Shown: positions 49,913 to 62,148 of the stretch, piece after piece
Position numbering within the stretch: the stretch's first letter is position 1
Layout: each line of letters starts with the position of its first letter
Origin: Echiichthys vipera
Lineage: Eukaryota; Chordata; Actinopteri; Perciformes; Trachinidae
Length of the DNA: 64,000 nt
NCBI GenBank assembly: GCA_963691815.1
Contig: OY829648.1
Span: 23,001,123 to 23,065,122, forward strand
Direction of reading: 5' to 3'
The notes under the pieces: generated by a model
Databases searched by the model: none
The model's input: only the letters and a program-made list of their open reading frames with translations
What the model was told of the DNA's origin: nothing
Translations under genes and position numbers: made by a program

Positions 49913-50829
49913 TGTATATATACAGCTGAAAGGATTGATTCAAAATGTGGATCAATGGTGCTTTTCTTTGTCTTAAATGATAATAAAGAAAATATGTTTG
50001 GGTTTTGGACAGTTGGTCAGACTAAGCAACCCATTCGATAGCATCACTTATGGACATATTTCACTTTCACAATTTGGACCTCTGGGCAAGAACCGTTGGA
50101 GCTCCTTAACTGAGTCAGTAAATCCCAATTCACCAATCAAATCGCACTATCTGTTATGGGCGGCCGTAACCGATGACAACAGTGATCTGCCTGTTCATTG
50201 CTAAGTTGTAATGCTATCCAGTTGCGCGAATTGGTATTTTGAAATGCATGCGATCATGCCTTTTTTTGAGTTGGGTAGGTCTATCGGTTGGGGCGAGACC
50301 CTACGACCGGATAGATGTTGGTCTGAATTTCCAGGCTAGCAAAGTGGTACATTTGTACAAAATTAGAATGATAAAAATAGAATTCCATAATGTTAACCAT
50401 CTTTAGTAAAAAGGAAGTTGGCTTGAAATAAAATTGGTTTATAATCTATAACTTCTTGAACATCTTGAAGTGCTTAGAAAATTAACCCCTACAAGTCCAT
50501 GACAACTGGTCAAATCTGCTGAAGATCATGGGTCAAGAGCTCCAGAACAGCTACTAAATTGTACCAAGATTGTTTCCAAGGTCAAGAATTAACTTTAAAT
50601 CTTACAATCACAGATAGAGTTTATGTGTCTGTGAAGTGGCAGCAGAAAAAATAAAGCCACCAAGTGCAATGACCTTATCGCTATTCAGTTATAACTTTAT
50701 TAAGCTCATAGCAATTAATCAATCAATCAAAAATGACTGGCATTATTGATGAGCTTTGCAGAGGAACACATTACATATTTTCCTCCTTAGACACTGGATG
50801 GGTTAAACCACATCTGCTCTAATTATATA

Positions 50830-50832
<3 letters not shown>

Positions 50833-50896
<64 letters not shown>
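50833..50896. repeat. (TA)32 microsatellite
   Basis: Uninterrupted TA array of about 64 bp, about 65 bp before the CpG-rich block at 50960. Able to extrude a cruciform and likely polymorphic. Confidence 0.95.
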
Positions 50897-50901
<5 letters not shown>

Positions 50902-50959
50902 AGCCTCCAGCTCATCGGCTGATACAATCACAGTGTTTCTTTTATTTATTAGAGCTGTC

Positions 50960-51328
50960 ACACCCGTGTCATGTGCTGCGGTTCCCCACGGGGATACACG
51001 GCGGTGCGGAGGTTGATCCACCGACTCTCTGTCCCCACCCATCGGCGTCCCCTGCCAACGTGCGCGGCCACACCTGCATTAATCGGGGAAAGTCCGTCCG
51101 GTAGAGCGGTAGAGGGACTGAAAGGCTTCAGAGAAGCGGAGGAGGCAGGAAGCGCTGAGCACCTTCAGCAGCTACCATCGCAGTACTCCGGACTCGCACG
51201 CAACGATTGGTGATACTGAGACTTTTTGTGACCGTGGAGGACACGGGGTGGGAAATTAGGATTAAAGACGAAATGAAGCAGCACGATCCGGAATAGATGG
51301 GACCGAGTGTGAGCAGCTGAGCGCACAG
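50960..51328 (+). promoter_or_regulatory. CpG-rich block with splice donor, candidate 5' UTR exon and promoter
   Basis: Composition changes sharply to GC- and CpG-rich (for example CACGGCGGTGCGGAGG and ACGTGCGCGGCCACACC), unlike the surrounding AT-rich DNA. It ends at GCGCACAG/GTAGGA, a good donor at 51328/51329. An 80-codon frame inside has no recognisable similarity. The best reading is a promoter and non-coding first exon, on the plus strand, of the next plus-strand gene, TMEM125, 12.4 kb downstream. A separate lncRNA or another gene is possible. Confidence 0.45.
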
Positions 51329-52607
51329 GTAGGACAGGCTTCTGATACAGACGGGAACTGCCCTGTTACAACTTTTTCTAAATGTTCCTTTTAGTTATTC
51401 GTTTCTTTAATTTAAATGTATTTGTGGGTAGATGTTCAGGTGGTAAGTCATCCACGTTTTCCTTATTATATTATCCCAGTTAATACAACAATGATACACA
51501 ATGTAAAATAGCCTAATACATTTGTAATAATTGTTATTACATGGTGTCTTGATAAGATTTATTTACATCTTTTGTAATCAGAGGCAAACAAGTAGCAATG
51601 AAGATTTTATTTTCTTATTTATTTTTTTATAATAGACAGATAACTTGGTTATAGTATAGTATAAGTTACTTAAGTATAGTGTAGTGTAGTTTTCTAGTTA
51701 CTCTTTATTTTGTCTTCAAAGTCATTCTAAGTTCTGAGATGTAAAGTGACCTCTGTTGTATGCAGGCTCCTACAATAAATAGCCTATTAATAAAATTGAA
51801 CACAAAATACATAGTTTACTCACCAACCATTCACAGTGTTATGTTATTACCGGCAAAATAATATTAAATCATTATAAAGTAATACACTAGCAGTCACATT
51901 CAGACGCATCAACCTCTAAACACACCTGCTTAATGAACTGTGACTTTTAACAGAGAGTTATATGAATTGTAGTTTGGGTTATGGTGAAGCCTTTTCCACA
52001 GTAGCAGCAGTGTGATCTGGACTTTCCCGGAGGAATTGCCAGTTATGTTTCCATTAAAAACAAGGAAGCTGACCATACTGACATGTTGATTGTATCACAC
52101 CCTAACCTTTGCACAGTGGGCACAGTTATCATGTGCACATAATAGTGTGTAGCAAAGTAGATCATCAATTCAAAAGGGCTACTGTCATATACTCTGAGTT
52201 CAGTTTTTGCTGCATTGTGGAAAAATTCATAAACCACAGAGACAGAGGAAGTGTTCTCGATGCTGTATTCAAGTTATTGCCTTTGGGACGGATCAATACA
52301 CTGTCCATGCATGACCCCCCCTGTGCCACTCTGCTCATATAGATCTGTTGTAACTAATCTTAAGACCGACAATGAATTATGAGAGGGCAACTGAAGTAGG
52401 TTACATGCTGTCACTCACACCAAATATACTTAACAGATCTAAAAACAAGTCAGACTGAAAACAACATGTGATAGAGCCCATTAGAAAAGAGCCTGGAGTC
52501 AACACAGAGCGCTGGATGAAAGAACAGGAGGAAAGATAACAAAGTGAGTCTCTGAGTCTGCAGATGACCCGGCAAAGCGAAGGAGTTATATGAGAGCTCT
52601 GTAGGTG

Positions 52608-52610
<3 letters not shown>

Positions 52611-52678
<68 letters not shown>
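52611..52678. repeat. (TG)34 microsatellite
   Basis: Uninterrupted 68-bp TG array. His-Thr and Val-Cys frames across it are artefacts. Confidence 0.95.
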
Positions 52679-52679
<1 letters not shown>

Positions 52680-53044
52680 CATGGATGCAAGACAAAGAGT
52701 GGAGTAGAGAGTAGGACTGAATCTTAAATATCCCGAGAGGCGTTTTGTTTCACAGTCAGCAGATACAGAGTCAGGCATGTAGTGTGTTGTCAATAGCAGC
52801 TGTAACGACTGTCCACCTCTGTCCCTGGGCATAAAATGTATCCACCTATAAGCATAATCAATTCGATATAGTAAGAGTTGGAAGGATTACATGGACATTT
52901 TTATGTTGAGGAAAGTCAACATTCTCTCTCCTTCTCAAGGGGCTCATCCTGACTTAAAGTTGCTCTATGCAAAAACTTTAATTACAAGACTCGCTTTGTA
53001 AGGCTGTCCTGTGCGAAATGCTAACATTAGTATGCTAACATGCG

Positions 53045-53435
53045 TTGACAATGCTATGCCGATTAGGGCTGGGTATCGATACTCGATCCATTTAAGGTAT
53101 CCACTGAAATAACCCAGTACCAAGAAGGTGTAGCATAAAAAAAATCTCCAGGTAAGTGATCGATCATTTTCGGGCCAAGGTCTAGAAAAACTGACTATTT
53201 CTCTAGTTTTGCTTGCAGCCATTAATCGCTAACCTTTAATGAGGAGTTGAATGGCCCGCTACCTCAGTAACAGGTAGAGTCCGTGGCATGGTTAAGTCGA
53301 GCACATTTAATCCCTTTCAAAATGAAGAGTGGTGGTGGCATTTTGCCCAGTTGAATGCTTCCATTCACAAGATGGGTATCGAATTAAATATTGTTATATA
53401 GGAATCACTATAAGGGTACTGGTACTGGTAGTTTT
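53045..53435. repeat. Diverged repeat with GGGCTGGGTATCGATAC start
   Basis: GGCTGGGTATCGATACTCGA and a later GATGGGTATCGAATTAA resemble the dispersed 'GGGCTGGGTATCG' class of fish DNA-transposon relics. The terminal structure is unclear, so the boundaries are approximate. Confidence 0.35.
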
Positions 53436-56273
53436 TTTATAATCTTGACCATGTTCAGGCTGATGGGAAAGTCTTCAGGTATTTGACTGGATTATTTCTT
53501 AGCCAGGACTAGTAGAGCCTTCACGTCCTATGGAAAATATGGTAAAAACCAAAAGCTGACGTGAAAATTGCACATGAATACCCCCTCATGGGGTAATTTC
53601 CACAGGGAATATTTTTATACATGAGTTGCCGAGATGAGATAACCTTTGACCTTTTAAACTTGGAGGAGCGTAACGCAAGAATCTGCTTTATTACAACACT
53701 GTTTCTGAGCTGGTAGGGAAGATTATGTGCTTCAGATAAGGGTAGGCCAAGCTTATGTAGCTAAAACAGAAATATATGAAATACAGCATATTATTCACCA
53801 TTTGTGTTTTGATAAATCCTCTTCTCGCTGTAGTTTTCCCCAAGTAACAGGTCAGGATCTGTGTGTCCGTCATGTTTCCTTTAACTATGACAACAAACGC
53901 ACTTTAACACAACGCACTGGTAATTTTGTGTTCACGAGTGGAAAGGACCATCTTTTCCATAGCACATGAATGCAGTATAGTTTCTATGGGAGGAAGTTGC
54001 AGACATAGTAATAATCTGGCTCATAACCCCTGTAAAATAGTTTTTTATATGTACACTTCCGTTTTTGTAAACAAATGTGTTAATTTGTTAATTGTTAATG
54101 ACTGAGCTTTATAGGTATTGGTTGGCAGATTTGTTCATGTTATTAATTCAATAGTTGCTAGATATTTCAAGTAGAACCACAACAACCTCATGTTGGCACT
54201 AGAGAAAAAACGGGATGAGCAAAGTCAGTAGTCTTCATTCTCTCCATGCAGCTGAAAATACCAAACCACCAGTTTCTCATCTTAAATCATAAGGTACTGC
54301 TGCTGTAACGAGACGTCACCTCAAGTTGTCAACAAATAAGATAGACAGACAGACACTGAGCCAGCCATCTCATTCATTACACCCATTATCGGTAGACATC
54401 CAATATCAAATTACAATATGCTGAATGACACATTGGAACCTACAAGAGAAAGGGAGGAGGGTTAAAAAACAAAGTGAAGAAAAAAGGAGGCAGCAGAAGG
54501 TAGCCTCTTTCCCATCGTCAGCAGGAGTGAACCCGAAGGGGAGCGGCATGTTAATTGATGATTTGATTAGTGTTTTAATATTGCAGCTGTGTACGACAGA
54601 GGAGAGCAACTGGCTGCCCAGAGGTTTCTCCTTTTTTTTCAGTCACTCCTTCAATGCAGGGACTGACACAGCTTAGTCATTATGAGTGTCTTTCAGTTAA
54701 TTTCCTGCAACTTCCAAAACCAAAAAGAAATCATAATTCCATTTCTCAATTTTGGCAGGAATATTGAAGCCATTTTGAGTTGGGCCCAACATTTAAGAGT
54801 CCCATTTGGCTCCTGCCGTAGTAAATAGGCTCAATGGGACCCACAGCCTGTGCTAAACTGAACTAGACTGGGCTGGGCTACATTTTTGTCAACAGCAGAG
54901 TGGAAGTTCCATTTAAAAATGGGGAAATGCCATATGCCGTATTAGGTAACAGATTGAAAATGTTTCATGAATCATGTTTTGATTAGCTGGGACAATATTG
55001 TTAATTTGTGTTTGTGTTGGGGCTGAACAATGCTGATGAATTGTACTGAGGTTGATGAATACTGTAGATACATACACGAAGGAATAAAGGCGGGTAATGA
55101 CACCACAAACTCTCTGAAACAATGTAAACAACACAGCATGGAAACAGGTGCAGCGGGCTGTGTATATGTACGGGCTTGCAATCCACAGGGGCTTTGAGTC
55201 AGACAGCATTACCTGGAGCCAGAGGGGGATCTGTGGCAAAAACAAGAAATCGCCCCAAACCCTATGCATGCATCTCTCTCCGACACCAACACACCAGAGC
55301 AGACAGTAGACAGATAAGAAGTCAGCATTAACAAAGGAGCATTGGTGGTGCGACAAAGGAGGAGAGGAGAGAGGTAGAACAAAGTAAGGAAGGTGTAGAA
55401 GGCCAGGGAGACAAGGAAGGATCAGAGGAAAAACAAATGAAAAGAAGTGTGTTTTTGTGCGTAGATAAGCTGTCATAGAGGCAGGTCTTAGGTGGCCTTG
55501 GTGGTCGGGATGATGCTGTGCCAAAAGCTGAGAAATGAGCTCGCTCAGCAGGGTGGAATTAAACCATCAGAAAAACCAGATAGTGAAAGGGAAAACTGAA
55601 ACAGGAGCGGTCTGTTTAAAGTCTCCAGAAATGTCAATGACCGTTAAGATTACGAGTCTACGGCCAAGCTAGTGTGCAACATGCTATCATGCGCATGTAG
55701 CAAGTTTTGCTGCCACAGTGAGTTCCCCCAGCACAGAACACAGACACACAGTCTGTTCACTGTGTACTATTATTTTGGACATAAATTAAAAATAATTGAT
55801 GACAGCACTTGATAAACAGTCAGATGATCACTAAAGGGGTTATAGTTCATTCTGAGAGAAACACGAATGTTGTCATAATATTTCTTGGTGATTATCCCAT
55901 AGTTGTCCAGACATTTCACTCAAAACCACCAAGGTCCAACTCATATTGGCACTAAAAAAAAGTCAAGGAATCAAAGTCATGATGTTACACAAGATTTTGT
56001 GCCAAGCCATTAAGAATATGTCGATATATTTTATTGAATAATTAAAAACACTGACCTGCTGGTGGCACTAGATGAAAAGTTAGGAGATCACCAGTCAATA
56101 GGAATCATCAACTGGGGACCACAAATGTCTGTAGCCTCCTCGTCAAGGTCCGTTCTCTCAACTTGATCCAATCGTACTCACCATCATGTCAGACTTTAGC
56201 TCCACCTCATTTCCTTTTACAAAAAAGGACATTGATGTGACATTGGGGGAAGGGAGATACTTCCATCTGGCTG

Positions 56274-56880
56274 ACGTATAGACCAATCCTGCGAACCATT
56301 TGTGTGTTTCGCCATCTAGCCGCGCCGCCATTACTGCGGTGGCGACTCCCTCCAGTATGCGTAAGCTTGAATAGGAGCTGTCATTAGAAGTGTACCTTTT
56401 CTACTTTTGCATGTACATTTTATGCATCATTACTTTTGATATGAGGTCTAGGAAGTCAGGAAGAACCTGTGCAATTCTATGCTGCTCCAAGAGCAGTGGG
56501 AAACTCGAACTTTGGGAAAAAACTGAACTACACAAACCTTTACGTCATGAAGAGTGCCCCTGTCTGAGGCCGTACGGTCTACATTGATTCCCTGGGCGTG
56601 CAGATGTTAAACAGGAGTGAATATTAACAGATGGGACTTTGTTCCCAACAGCAACAGCGTGCTAAATTTTGGTTAACACTCGTCAAACTCACAATGAACA
56701 GCATGCGGCTGCCTAGCTTAAATCAATGAAAAAGTAATGTCAGCTAAGCTAACAGTGTGTTTCAGTGTTAAATACCTATAATGACAGCTCGCATTCAATC
56801 ACGCACATACCCAAGGGAGACGCCACCGCAGCAATGGCGGCTTGTTCACTTATGGTACTTCGCCAGATTCATCTATACCT
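56274..56880 (+). mobile_element. 600-bp TIR element with a short cysteine-rich ORF
   Basis: Outer and inner inverted repeats bracket the element. GTATAGACCAATCCTGCGAA on the left pairs with TTCGCCAGATTCATCTATAC on the right. A 62-bp inner block, GCCGCCATTACTGCGGTGGC and onward to AGCTGTCATTA, pairs with TAATGACAGCT and its continuation at about 56780-56842. Between them is a short ORF starting at 56444. By structure it is a non-autonomous DNA transposon, possibly of P-element type. Confidence 0.65.
56444..56587 (+). pseudogene. 47-residue cysteine-rich ORF inside TIR element, THAP-like?
   Basis: ATG at 56444 opens a frame with CAILCC, GKLELWEKTE, HEECPCLRPYGLH and then TGA. Readthrough would continue F-P-G, which suggests that the TGA replaced an Arg CGA codon through CpG decay and that the ancestral peptide had a C-x2-4-C followed later by an L-H-R-F-P segment, as in the N-terminal THAP zinc-binding fold of P-element-like transposases. 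This link is an inference from a few residues. No catalytic domain remains. Confidence 0.35.
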
Positions 56881-59800
56881 CTGAGACGAAGTGAGGGCCA
56901 GCTGCTAGCTGTCACTTAAGAGGCTGCGCCCCTAATTTTTCATAAACTTAAACCTCCAATAAAAAAAAATCACCCCCCTCAGTGTTGTCATGAAGATATG
57001 ACCTAAACATACAGACTAGATTGTTTTTTTATACCAGGCCATTAATAGGTTTAATTATGCTGTGAAAACGGTCTGTTTAACATGGGGGTCAATGAGAAAT
57101 TGCTTTATTATGAAACACTCAGTGAACTGCAGTTTTTGTCACTTCGGTATTGGATCAACCAGGAAGTCGCTGTGGTTTGGGCTTGGTTTCTAGAGATATA
57201 GCATCTTTGATATTTGAACAAAGGGATTCAGTTGCTGTTGGACAGATATAAGCTGCAACTCATTGGCAGATCAGGGGAGGACTAAATAGGTAAGGCTTGC
57301 TATGCTGGGCCATAGGGGTGAGTTTACAGCAGCAGATGTAAAAGGCCTTTCTTTCTCTCTTTCTGACTTAGGTTTTCCCTTGTGATCCCTGAAAGAGCAA
57401 GGACAGTTACACTGACTCTACCATTGTCTCCTTGCTGTTTCCGGACAGAGTGAGGCTCTCTGGGTGCCTCTGCTGTCCATTGTGACTGTAGAGAAGAAAG
57501 AAAGATCCAGCTTGTCTGCATAAAGACCAATTCAGCATCATTTCCCTTTGCCAGCCACATTTGCAACCCCAAGACAACAGTGAAGTCTCAGCACTATCCC
57601 TAGCCCTGAGCCTATGCCTCCATCCACAGCCCCCTCTAACTCCTATCCTACTCCCTGAGCCCAAGCTTAAGTTTCAGCCTTTGCCCCATTTGGAGTCCCA
57701 GAGGACAGCTCAGAAACATCCGTTACCCTCCCACTCTACACGAGCCTTCTTTCCTCCCTCTCCAGCCCCTGTGGCGCTTGGCACCAATGCCCATCACATA
57801 GACAGATGGAGCCAACCCTGACCCCTCTCCTCGCCCGTGGGGACGCCAAGAGAATCAACGCCTGACTAGAGTAGAAGGGGTGTGTGTGAGTGTGCGTGGG
57901 GGAGACAGGAAGGAGAGAGTAGGAGAGTATTGCTTTTTCACCACGGCAACACATTGCCTGGTCTCCCGTGGACTCCCCTTCAGCCCAGCCCGAGCGAAGC
58001 CCACGGATAAAAACGCACACAACAGGAAATTCAGCAGCACGACCACAAGGACCTTATTTTTCCCCCCTAAATTATAAGACAAGACATATTTTAGCTTGGA
58101 TAATTCGGCAGAAACCGGAAACCACAAGAAAACAAATCTTAAATCACTCGAAAGGCTGCACGCCCACAAATTTCACTTTCACTTCCTTTTCCCCTGGCTT
58201 CTGTGCTCTAAATGAATTACAGTAAGAAGAGCTGCAACATTGTGGCAGAAATATTACCATTTTTACTGGCAAATCAACACATCGATGGGATTTTTTTTCA
58301 ACAGTAAGAACATTTATAGCACTTAAATGAAGCAGAAGAAGCTCCTCCTAACAGCAAAAAGTATATACATGAGGCTCCAGTCAGAGATTTCTTGTGTGTA
58401 AATATTTGCCTTCATCTAAGCTATAACATCGTGCATTACCTATGCTAACTGGTCCAACATTGTCTTCATGTGGAGGGATTTGGGTTTTTTTTCTCCTGAC
58501 TAAACATCCCACCTGATTCCATGCATTTTTTTTTTACAAGAGTTTAGCTACTCCACTTTTTGCTGGATGTTGCTGCCGTCTTCTAACCTACACTGCTGAC
58601 CAGCATTCTGATAAGCATGTGATGTCAGACTACACATTTTAAAAGAATCACACATCAACAATAAAACGAGACACTAATGGCTGGTGAAATGAATTCGGCG
58701 GGCTGACATAACAGAGGGGGGAATACCGAAGTCCCAATGCTTCCCAGGTAATGGGAGTGCAGTATAGTGTTTTCTACTCCAAAGCACAGCTCCTTTGGTG
58801 ACCTTGCAGGCTGAAAACCTACACTAGAACAGAAACAGAAAGAGAATGATGTCCAAGGTTTATGATTATCTTTGGGACTTTTTATCATTACTCTCAGTGC
58901 ATTAGCATAACAGAGAAGGTTTGGACTGATAGTGTTGTCAGTCATTTTTGTTTTGACTGCAGTGCTGAGCTTCCAGCACATACTTATTATTCCTGAAAAT
59001 GAGAAGAAACCCATTTAGGATTTTCTTCAGTTTTTTTAATACATGGTTATAATGATCACTGGTGCAGCACTCTATAAACTCTGTCAGTGAAATACGTTTC
59101 TACGACCGTCAGTTTTTGATGAGCAAGTAACTTATCAAATTCATTGGAGTTTTTCTTTGATTTTGCACAAGTTCCCATCATTAATAATGCTCAGACAAAA
59201 AGTCTGAAATCATTTTTACAGTCGGATTCAATAGCACATTGGCGCATGTATATTTTATGAATATGCAAAGACAGCATCATTGTTGGAGTTGTGTGAAAAT
59301 TCACAGTTAAGGTGTGAAGATGAATTGTTAAAATACAGGTGTAAAGGACTGAAATGTTTCATTCCTGTCTAAAGCCACCTTTAGAGTGTGAGACAATGAT
59401 TCTGTAGGTTTAGGCTATTGTGAGATGGGTCTAATAAAATCTTGTTTGTGTTGTGACAGTACAATATCAATTTAAGACACGTCAGGTTGTGCTAAGAATG
59501 CGTGGTGAATTGTAGAGCTACGATGTAGATAGAAAAGAATATATAAGAGCAGAGGCAAATCATCAGCCTGCATCATACATCTGTGCCAAAAATAGCTCCA
59601 CAAGGTTTTCATCTTTGAACACACATTTCTTTGTTTTGAGGTTAGATCTCCAAATTGACTGTCTCACAGAGCAATCTAGGACCATCACTTTGGATTTACG
59701 ATTTGGATTTTAACTAAAGATAGTGCATTACAAGCTGCAAAATGAAATCATGGAATGATATACACTTCCTGTCTCCAATATGGGCACGGCCGTCTTTGGA

Positions 59801-60292
59801 AGTGTTGAGAACGTTGAGTGGACAGATGCAAAGTTAGATTTGTCTTATGTATTTGTTCTTTTGCTGACATTAAATATTTACGCAGCTAACAGCCATATTT
59901 AGCGTTGTAAAAATGTGTTTGCTAGGACGTTCAAAAACATTTGTTGACATTAACTTAGCTTTGTTGCAAGATCTCACGAGTATGTTGCTTCAGAAAGAAG
60001 CAGGTCTCAAAACAAATTTTCTCCTGATTTGTCTTCTTGTGAAAAAACGGTCCAATATTTACTTTGGTGCCTATAGCGTGAAAAAAACGGTCATAATGTG
60101 TGTTCACGTTCACTTCTCCCATTGGAATCCATACACTCAGGACCTGCCTGCCGCCGCAAGTCTCCTGAAGTGGAGGGTTATTGGTGAAACATAGGACGTT
60201 ATTTTGAATTGTGCCAACTCACCTCTAAACTGAGAGAGAAACCAAGGATGGCCCTGGTTTCTCTCACAATTGTGAACTCAAAATCCCACAGT

Positions 60293-60490
60293 GTCAGAAT
60301 CAGAATAAATTTTATTGTCATTGTAAGTACATAGAACAAAATGAAAAATGCTACTCTATGGCGCAGACATAAAACCACACATTGACTATAACATGGACAG
60401 AGAATGTGAAGATGAAAAAAACTAGAATAAATAGAATAATTTATCGACATTGAGCCTTGTATAGGTAAAGTACAGGTGCGTAGCAGCATG
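60293..60490. repeat. Dispersed teleost repeat (TCAGAATCAGAATAAATTTTATTG type)
   Basis: Begins GTCAGAATCAGAATAAATTT, then TATTGTCATTGTAAGTACAT. This class is common in fish genomes and is related in its first bases to the pieces at 600 and 25104. No ORF. Confidence 0.5.
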
Positions 60491-61381
60491 GGTGGATGAC
60501 AGGGGTTAGGGTTATTTCTTGTTTAATGTGCAAATTGCTTGTTGGAAAAAACAAAAACTGTCTTGGAATCTGGATGTGCATGTTTTGGCTGACCTGTAAC
60601 ACGTCATGTTAAGGGAGCTCTAGCATCTTTAATTCCTAGAACACTGTGGTACATTGGAAAAACTAAGTCGTGTGGAGTTGTGTAAATTGTTTGTGCCTCT
60701 GTACCTGTTTTCTTGTACTTAAAAAGGAGGCCAGTGAAGTGTGAAGCAGTGAGTCAGTGCTTTTGTAAAGATATTTATGAGGCCAATATGACATGGCTGA
60801 TATGACAGAGTCTAGAGGTCATATAAGTGATAAAAGAGGAAAGGCAGCCACAGTCCAGCGGTTCTGTGTGTGTACGTGTCTGTGGGGATTAGAGTGTTAG
60901 AAGCACAACATGGAGTAAGATATACTTGTGTCGTTAAGGGTTCGATTTCATCTTATGATCTTTGTTGCGTGCCATCGCCTCTTACTCTATCACCCGGATG
61001 TGTCCCTGCTTCACTTTATTGTGAGCTATCTTGTGAAACAGAAAATAATATTTTATAAACTTCTACTGTACGAAGGGAGGTGACATTTTTAAACCTTTAA
61101 ACAAAGAGGCGAATAGTGGTGGAGTATCACATATATTGTTTTTCTCACCTTAACGCCTTTGGTGCCTCAGTCTCCACACGCACACACGCACGCACGCACG
61201 CATGCACGCATGCACGCATGCACACAAAATTACTGTGCTTTTTCAGTGGTGCTACCTGTCACTGACTCTGAACTCAAACCAGCTGGGATTAATTAGTGAC
61301 TCAAAACACACACACAAATACACATGCCAACACACATGCACTTCACCTTTTTATACTAATTCACAACTATTCACACACACA

Positions 61382-61383
<2 letters not shown>

Positions 61384-61469
<86 letters not shown>
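61384..61469. repeat. (CA)43 microsatellite
   Basis: Uninterrupted 86-bp CA array preceded by degenerate CA-rich sequence from about 61170, including a CACG/CATG tract at 61190-61222. Its complement, a TG array, follows 545 bp later. Confidence 0.95.
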
Positions 61470-61470
<1 letters not shown>

Positions 61471-62010
61471 CCATCAGATACAGGATGTGAAAAGCCTCCA
61501 GAACAGCATGTTGCCAATAAGCACCCCCCCCCCTTCTGTAATTACCTCCCTCTTCATTTCACACCTTGTGTATGCATCTCATATCTCCCTGTGTCACAGT
61601 GTTACTGCTCTGCCTCAACACAAGCTGATGCCTGTCCGCACTAATCAGAAATGTGATCTTGCATTAAGTTTATAGTCTTTTCTAAACAGGCTGTATATGT
61701 CTGATAAAAAGGGGTTTCTGTCATTGCAGTTTAACTGGTTTTTAGAAGTGCCACAGGTGTACAAACAAAAAAACCCAACAACAACAAGATAGTCTAGTCT
61801 AAATCTGAGATCATGTTCTGCTTGTTCGGATTGACATATTTTTGCAGAAGTGTTTGTGTTAGCGAAATCCACGGCCGGAGAGGACAAGCTGTAACTCCTG
61901 TCAGCCTGTGTTGGGGCGAGTGGGCTTGTGCCGCGCACTGCTGACTTTGATAGAAATGAAGCCGCTGACAGGTTTTAAAGGCAAGCTGTCGAAATCCATA
62001 ACCTTGAGGA

Positions 62011-62148
<138 letters not shown>

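Larger units (their letters stand above)
27260..50950. other. Gene-poor interval between EBNA1BP2 and the TMEM125 region
   Basis: About 23.7 kb with no supported gene. It contains LINE, SINE, MITE and microsatellite features listed separately; stretches between them look like unique AT-rich non-coding DNA. In human the divergent neighbour of EBNA1BP2 is CFAP57, a WD-repeat ciliary protein; no WD-repeat exon was recognisable here on either strand. An isolated open exon-like segment at 42116-42307 is the only coding-like signal. Confidence 0.65.

Noticed and set aside
52401..52832. 143-codon frame and other His-Thr or Cys-Val frames across TG/CA arrays
   Set aside because: Generated by dinucleotide repeats, which are open in several frames by chance.
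54913..55524. Longest open frame in the window (203 codons, minus)
   Set aside because: Low-complexity hydrophobic composition opposite a purine-rich tract, no recognised domain, no splice or start context; chance is more likely.
57561..57821. Proline-rich frame in a C-rich segment
   Set aside because: Composition alone keeps it open on both strands; no similarity to a known protein.
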